Shown here piece after piece: positions 8,230 through 11,936 of a stretch of 11,936 bases of DNA (the stretch's first letter is position 1; each line of letters begins with the position of its first letter). The position numbers and the translations under genes were made by a program. The notes beneath the pieces are model-generated. The model worked only from the letters and a program-made list of their open reading frames with translations, was not told the DNA's origin and made no database searches. This stretch comes from Funneliformis mosseae (Eukaryota > Glomeromycota > Glomeromycetes > Glomerales > Glomeraceae), in assembly GCA_910592005.1 (NCBI GenBank), contig CAJVPP010003336.1, forward strand, positions 1 to 11,936, given 5' to 3'.

Positions 8230-9110
8230 TAAAGAGATTATAATTTTTTATTCTCAAAATTTCCTCATAACAAAAGAATAGTTGCTTATTTTCTTATTAA
8301 TAAAGTATTAGAAGAAATATTTAAAGAAGATTCTTATAAAAACAAAAGTATACAAAAGCATGCAAATTCTACCTTAATTTCTAAAGCTATTATTACTTTA
8401 GATTATGTAGAAGCTTACAAATTTTCTTATATTATTAGTTGAATGCTTTTTAAGTTACTTAAAAATGATCATTTAATAAATTTACATCTAAAATTTTCAG
8501 TTATGTGTATTTTATTTAGATCTTTTTACACTGAAAAAGTTGAGTATATATTAGAAATAAAATCACAAACTACTAACATTATGCTGAAACTGAATTTATT
8601 CAGTTTATATATCATCTAGAATCTTTAGTGATTGAATTATTTGAAAGTATAATGAATTAAAATCAAATATTTTGCATTATGTAAAAAATAGTCTTCTGAT
8701 TAACTTACATTTGAATCTGATATTTATTAAAATTTTGAAGTCTTCAAATAAAGTTAATATTAATCTAAAAAATGAGAAATATAGATTTATCCATGAAAGA
8801 TATATTTTGATTTATATAAAAAGTTATCAAAAAATCTGAAAAGATGTTAATAATTATATTCTAGAAAAAGGAATAGCAAGTTTACAAGAAAGTCTAAAAG
8901 TAATAAATTCTAATCAATCTACTGCAAATATTTTAGTAAACAGAAATCCTTCCATCATAAAGAAGAAAATTTATCATCTAATTCTATTCATATTCTAGAG
9001 CAACTTCATATATAGGCACAGCTTGAAGAAGCAGAGGAAATATTTACAAAAATATTTTAGTATCAGAATTATTGTAGTTAATTTAAGTATTTAGAGTATT
9101 AATAACTTAT
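8230..9110 (+). pseudogene. Decayed protein-coding gene of unrecognised family, probably repeat-borne
   Basis: Coding-like sequence of about 290 codons runs through at least four frame changes. The first frame (8233-8583) holds RDYNFLFSKFPHNKRIVAYF and then TLDYVEAYKFSYIIS. The second (8580-8658) has ETEFIQFIYHLESLVIELFE. The third (8651-8949) has NELKSNILHYVKNSLL and SYQKI-stop-KDVNNYILEKG. The fourth (8950-9057) has SIHILEQLHI-stop-AQLEEAEEIF. The last (9057-9110) has LVSELL-stop-LI-stop-VFR. The stops at 8440 (TGA), 8837 (TGA), 9013 (TAG), 9075 (TAG) and 9084 (TAA) all fall where tryptophan would fit, as expected from TGG decaying by G-to-A change. I do not know this family. Its size, helical look and setting suggest a multicopy or transposon-carried gene. 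No functional product is possible from this copy. Confidence 0.6.
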
Positions 9111-9832
9111 AAAAGAAAGTAAATATTAGTGCCTATAATTATCTTCAACTTAAAAAATAGGACACATTTTGTTGAAGAAGTATTTAAGAAAAATGATGAT
9201 TTTATGATATAAAAAATATATATAATTTCACGATTTTTAAACTTAGAATTTGTTATAAATATACAAAAAAGACATAAAATTAATAATAAATAGAGCTTTT
9301 TACTAGATTATTTAATAAATAATTTAGGATAACCTATTAGAAAATTTTAAGATCTAGATATCCTGTTAAATAATATTTTAATACTCAGATTAACACCATT
9401 TTTAATTTTTTTATCCTTATCAAATTTTTACAGAGAATAAGACTTGAAGCTAGATGACAATAACTTAAAATTATTTACAAAAAAAAAGCTAATAGTTTTG
9501 GCTTTCTCAATTTAATCAAAAGAAAGCTTAAGTGACATGAAATGAAAATAGAAACTACATTGAGGCTTGCAAATTTTGTTAAGAAGTATAAGGAGAGAAA
9601 AAAATGCTTATTTTTCTCATATAGAATAGAATTTAGAAAGATAAAGTTATATAAAAATGTAAACATTATTGTTAGATTATTAAAGAATAGAGTAGATATT
9701 GGAAAGAAGCTAGCGATAAAAGAATAACAGGTTTAAGAGTATTTCAAAAAAAATAATACATACTGTATGCCATTACTAGGGTTTTAATCAAAAATGTGAT
9801 TTTTTAAATTGAATAATACCTACAGATACTAA
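9111..9832. other. Decayed AT-rich sequence with one short unassigned ORF
   Basis: The stretch carries scattered coding-like pieces, such as THFVEEVFKKNDDF near 9162-9203. There is also a 61-codon ORF from ATG 9542 to 9727 on the plus strand, rich in Lys, Arg, Ile and Leu. It has no recognisable domain, stop codons lie close upstream, and nothing indicates expression. The stretch is best read as more decayed repeat DNA, perhaps continuing the pseudogene at 8230. Confidence 0.4.
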
Positions 9833-9834
9833 AT

Positions 9835-10205
9835 AAAGAATCAGATACTATTTTAAGAAGGATATAATATATAAGGGATACTGTATATAGATGTTACAAT
9901 TACATAACTTTAATAAATAAATATTAAAAAATTAAATTTACTTTTCTTCTTCAATTTAGTTTCGCAAATATTAAGGAAAACTTAATACTTTTTCTCACTT
10001 TATATAAAAATTATAAAAAATATTTAAGTAATAGGAAAAGTTAATATTGAAGATATGATACTATGTTTGGATATTAATCAATTTTTACAAAGTTTAGCTT
10101 TAAAAAGTATTTAGATACTATTTGTGACTAGGTCAATATAAATAGTGAATAGTATTTAGATATTAATCATAGAAGGTATTATTTTTGAAGGATACTATAT
10201 GCAGT
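9835..10205 (+). repeat. Cluster of degenerate GATACTA-type direct repeats
   Basis: GATACT(A/G) recurs at 9835, 9844, 9877, 10057, 10114 and 10191. Inside it, AGTATTTAGATA occurs exactly at 10106 and 10151, and ATATTAATCA at 10071 and 10160. This suggests a unit of about 45 bases, visible as alternating GATATTAATC and GATACTATTT phases at 10070, 10114 and 10159. It may be a worn minisatellite or the subterminal repeats of a transposon, since the hAT relic begins about 300 bases to the right. Confidence 0.4.
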
Positions 10206-10507
10206 AACATATGGTATTAGTATAAAAATTTTATGTATACAAGTTGTGTCCTGAAACTTGTAATTTATTTTTGAGATGCTTTATTAACTATTATAATTAA
10301 AGTAATAAAAAATTTATTTTTCGTTTATAAGAACAATTATAATAATTTTATTTAGTAAACAATTTGGCAAAGATAAGCATATAAAATATATTATGTTCAA
10401 AAATGAAGAATATATTTCTTATTAAAAAATAAAAAAGCAGCAGAATAAATCTAAATCCTAATTTATTAATATAGATACATATAATGAAATAAACCATAAT
10501 AAAATTA

Positions 10508-11859
10508 TCACATAATATCATTATTATCAAATATTTCACCCACTTTAACTAAATTGTTATTTTTTTTCAAAAAAATTAAAGTTTCAAATAAATTCTCTTT
10601 TAAACTTATCCTTTTCGAAGATATTATCAATTTAATATTACTAAAGACCTTTTCACTTGACCCTGATGTTGTTTGAATAGATAGATACTTTCATATTAAT
10701 TAAGCTAAGATTAGAAATTGACTTATATTTACATTTTATCATTTTAAAGAATCTTGATCATTTTTGATTTGTGTCATTACTAAATATTGTTTAACTTCAT
10801 TATCTTTAGTCTGAAGATCATAAGATTTATCATCTGAGAATAAACTTCTTTATAAACTTATGTTGAGGTTTTTCTTTTTTTTAGTTTTAGTTTAAATTTC
10901 TCTAGATAAATATTAATATTATTCTTTACTAATTTATAAACTTCATGGAAATTAGCTTTTGCTAATTTCTTTTGCTCATCATTTGTAAATATTATTTTTT
11001 TCTTACGTGAATCTAAAAGTGCTGCAATAAGTGCTTCTTTTTCAATTATCTCAAAATAATTTTCAAATGCCTTATAAAAATTTGATTTAATACTATCCAA
11101 AAGTCTAAAGATATTAGTAGAAGTATTTATTTTAATTTTTTGTTTAACATCAGATTCATCATCTTCATCAACTTCTTCAAATTGATGATTTTCAAATACA
11201 TCATCATTTGCTACTAAATCTAAATTAAATTCATTATTAGACTAAACATAGTTTTGGGTTTAATAATACCTGAATATATGTAGCTTATTATTGTATATTT
11301 TATATTTTCTAACTTTTCTGTTAATTCAGTGAAGGGTTCTAAAATTTTTAGTAAATCTTTTATGATATCCCATTCATCATTAGTAAGGTTAATTTTATTT
11401 AACCTTTTTGTATTCTTTTTAGCATTATTATCATTAATTGTATTTAATGATAAAATAATAATCTCAATAAAAAGTTTTAAAGTTATTAATCTTTCTCATG
11501 CTATATATAGACTTGACTAACATATTTCAACATTAGATATTGTCTTATAAAAAATTCTATGCAAATCACTTTCTTCTTCTAGATCTTCTGAAATTTTTTT
11601 TATGCATTTAGAAGATGCTTATTTTGTTTTAGTGAAGTAAAAAAATTAATTAATCTTTTTGCTCGTGAAATTAGAATTTTAATAATAAGTAATCTTTTTT
11701 CAATTACCAATTAAATTGTATATGCTATACATGATAATTTATGTAACTAAGTAATCTGATTAAAACATTTTTTTATGTTCAATACATTGTCTATGATACA
11801 GAAAAATTCTATTGAGAAATAATTTTCTCTAATGTATATTGAATAGCTTCTCCAGTATG
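10508..11859 (-). pseudogene. Decayed hAT-superfamily transposase
   Basis: Read on the minus strand, the pieces follow hAT order. HTGEAIQYTLEKIISQ (from 11859) comes before the catalytic core. CIAYTI-stop-LVIEKRL and SRAKRLINFFTS (about 11731-11640) follow. Next are SSLYIA-stop-ERLITLK (11516-11478) and INLTNDEWDIIKDLLKIL (about 11395-11342). An acidic linker leads to AALLDSRKKKIIFTNDEQ (about 11022-10969). The C-terminal dimerisation domain shows KYLSIQTTSGSSEKVFSNI then LIFLKKN (about 10690-10560), ending at TGA 10508-10510. One stretch stays open from 11241 to 10858. Eleven in-frame stops and at least four frameshifts make it dead. The N-terminal BED finger and first catalytic residues are not in the window. 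The 5' side is cut at 11860 by the insertion listed next. Terminal repeats and the 8-base target duplication were not recognised. Confidence 0.85.
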
Positions 11860-11861
11860 TA

Positions 11862-11936
11862 CAGTAGCGGTCATAAGTATCTGACCGCCTCTAACTCCGG
11901 CTACAAGTAAGTAAATTCAAAAATTTTTTTTTTATT
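11862..11936. mobile_element. Terminal repeat of a Tc1/mariner-like element inserted at TA (partial)
   Basis: At TA 11860-11861 the sequence changes from decayed hAT to a patch of ordinary GC content beginning CAGTAGCGGTCATAAGTA. Tc1/mariner elements insert at TA, and their terminal repeats typically start CAG and carry an AAAAGTATT-like core. TCATAAGTATCTGACCG resembles that pattern. The hAT reading frame (HTGEAI...) stops exactly at the TA, as nested insertion predicts. The patch has suffered none of the AT drift around it, so it looks younger. Only one end is in view, and no transposase is visible before the edge. It could instead be another element type. Confidence 0.6.
11867..11888. repeat. 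7-base inverted repeat inside the terminal repeat
   Basis: GCGGTCA (11867-11873) and its exact complement TGACCGC (11882-11888) flank the 8-base spacer TAAGTATC. The symmetry suggests a dimer-binding site, plausibly for the element's transposase, though a hairpin is also possible. Confidence 0.6.

Noticed and set aside
10348..10539. 63-codon minus-strand Ile/Phe-rich ORF, possibly a membrane peptide
   Set aside because: It overlaps the hAT C-terminal end and its AT-rich flank. The hydrophobic look is what translated AT-rich DNA gives by chance.
11329..11520. 63-codon plus-strand ORF
   Set aside because: It is antisense to the hAT transposase relic, which shows recognisable motifs in the opposite strand.
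8230..11859. Alternative genetic code with TGA as tryptophan, or mitochondrial origin
   Set aside because: TAG and TAA also stand at tryptophan positions. The intact genes use TGG for tryptophan and have spliceosomal introns, and frameshifts accompany the stops. Pseudogene decay in nuclear DNA explains this better.
1..11936. tRNA, rRNA or CRISPR loci
   Set aside because: Reading both strands showed no cloverleaf with A/B boxes, no rRNA-like conserved block and no regular repeat-spacer array.

Overview
The window looks like nuclear DNA of an AT-rich, intron-rich fungus. The support is three genes with many 64-111 base introns bearing GT...AG ends, a protein that fits the fungal mitochondrial ribosomal family mL59, and very AT-rich repeat DNA next to compact genes. 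An arbuscular mycorrhizal fungus (Glomeromycotina) or another early-diverging lineage fits best. That placement is inference; no marker here proves it.

Gene-bearing part, 1-4566. It opens with the 3' end of an asparagine- and threonine-rich protein (to 214). A spacer rich in A and T tracts follows. Next is a three-exon gene for mL59 of the mitochondrial large ribosomal subunit (876-1414, plus). Convergent to it is a complete ten-exon gene for eIF2B alpha (Gcn3; 1526-3229, minus). A 309-base divergent promoter separates eIF2B alpha from a complete seven-exon MESH1/HDDC3-type HD hydrolase, a (p)ppGpp and NADPH phosphatase (3539-4566, plus). This promoter and leader hold a 20-codon upstream ORF, three tandem CACGAGY heptamers and a Gcn4-like site. 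The three complete genes all touch translation or nutrient stress: mitochondrial ribosome, eIF2B stress sensor and alarmone-type hydrolase.

Repeat part, about 4567-11861. Composition drops to extreme AT right after the MESH1 stop codon. About 3.6 kb shows no gene. Then come a decayed coding sequence of unrecognised family (about 8230-9110, plus), a stretch with a recurring GATACTA motif (9835-10205), and a decayed hAT-superfamily transposase (10508-11859, minus). In both pseudogenes the in-frame stops fall mostly where TGG, CAA or CGA is expected. This points to directional C-to-T and G-to-A decay, as left by RIP or by deamination of methylated cytosine.

Right edge, 11862-11936. A patch of normal GC content begins exactly at a TA dinucleotide inside the hAT coding sequence. 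It looks like the terminal repeat of a younger Tc1/mariner-like element nested in the hAT relic.

No rRNA, tRNA, CRISPR array or bacterial-type operon was seen.
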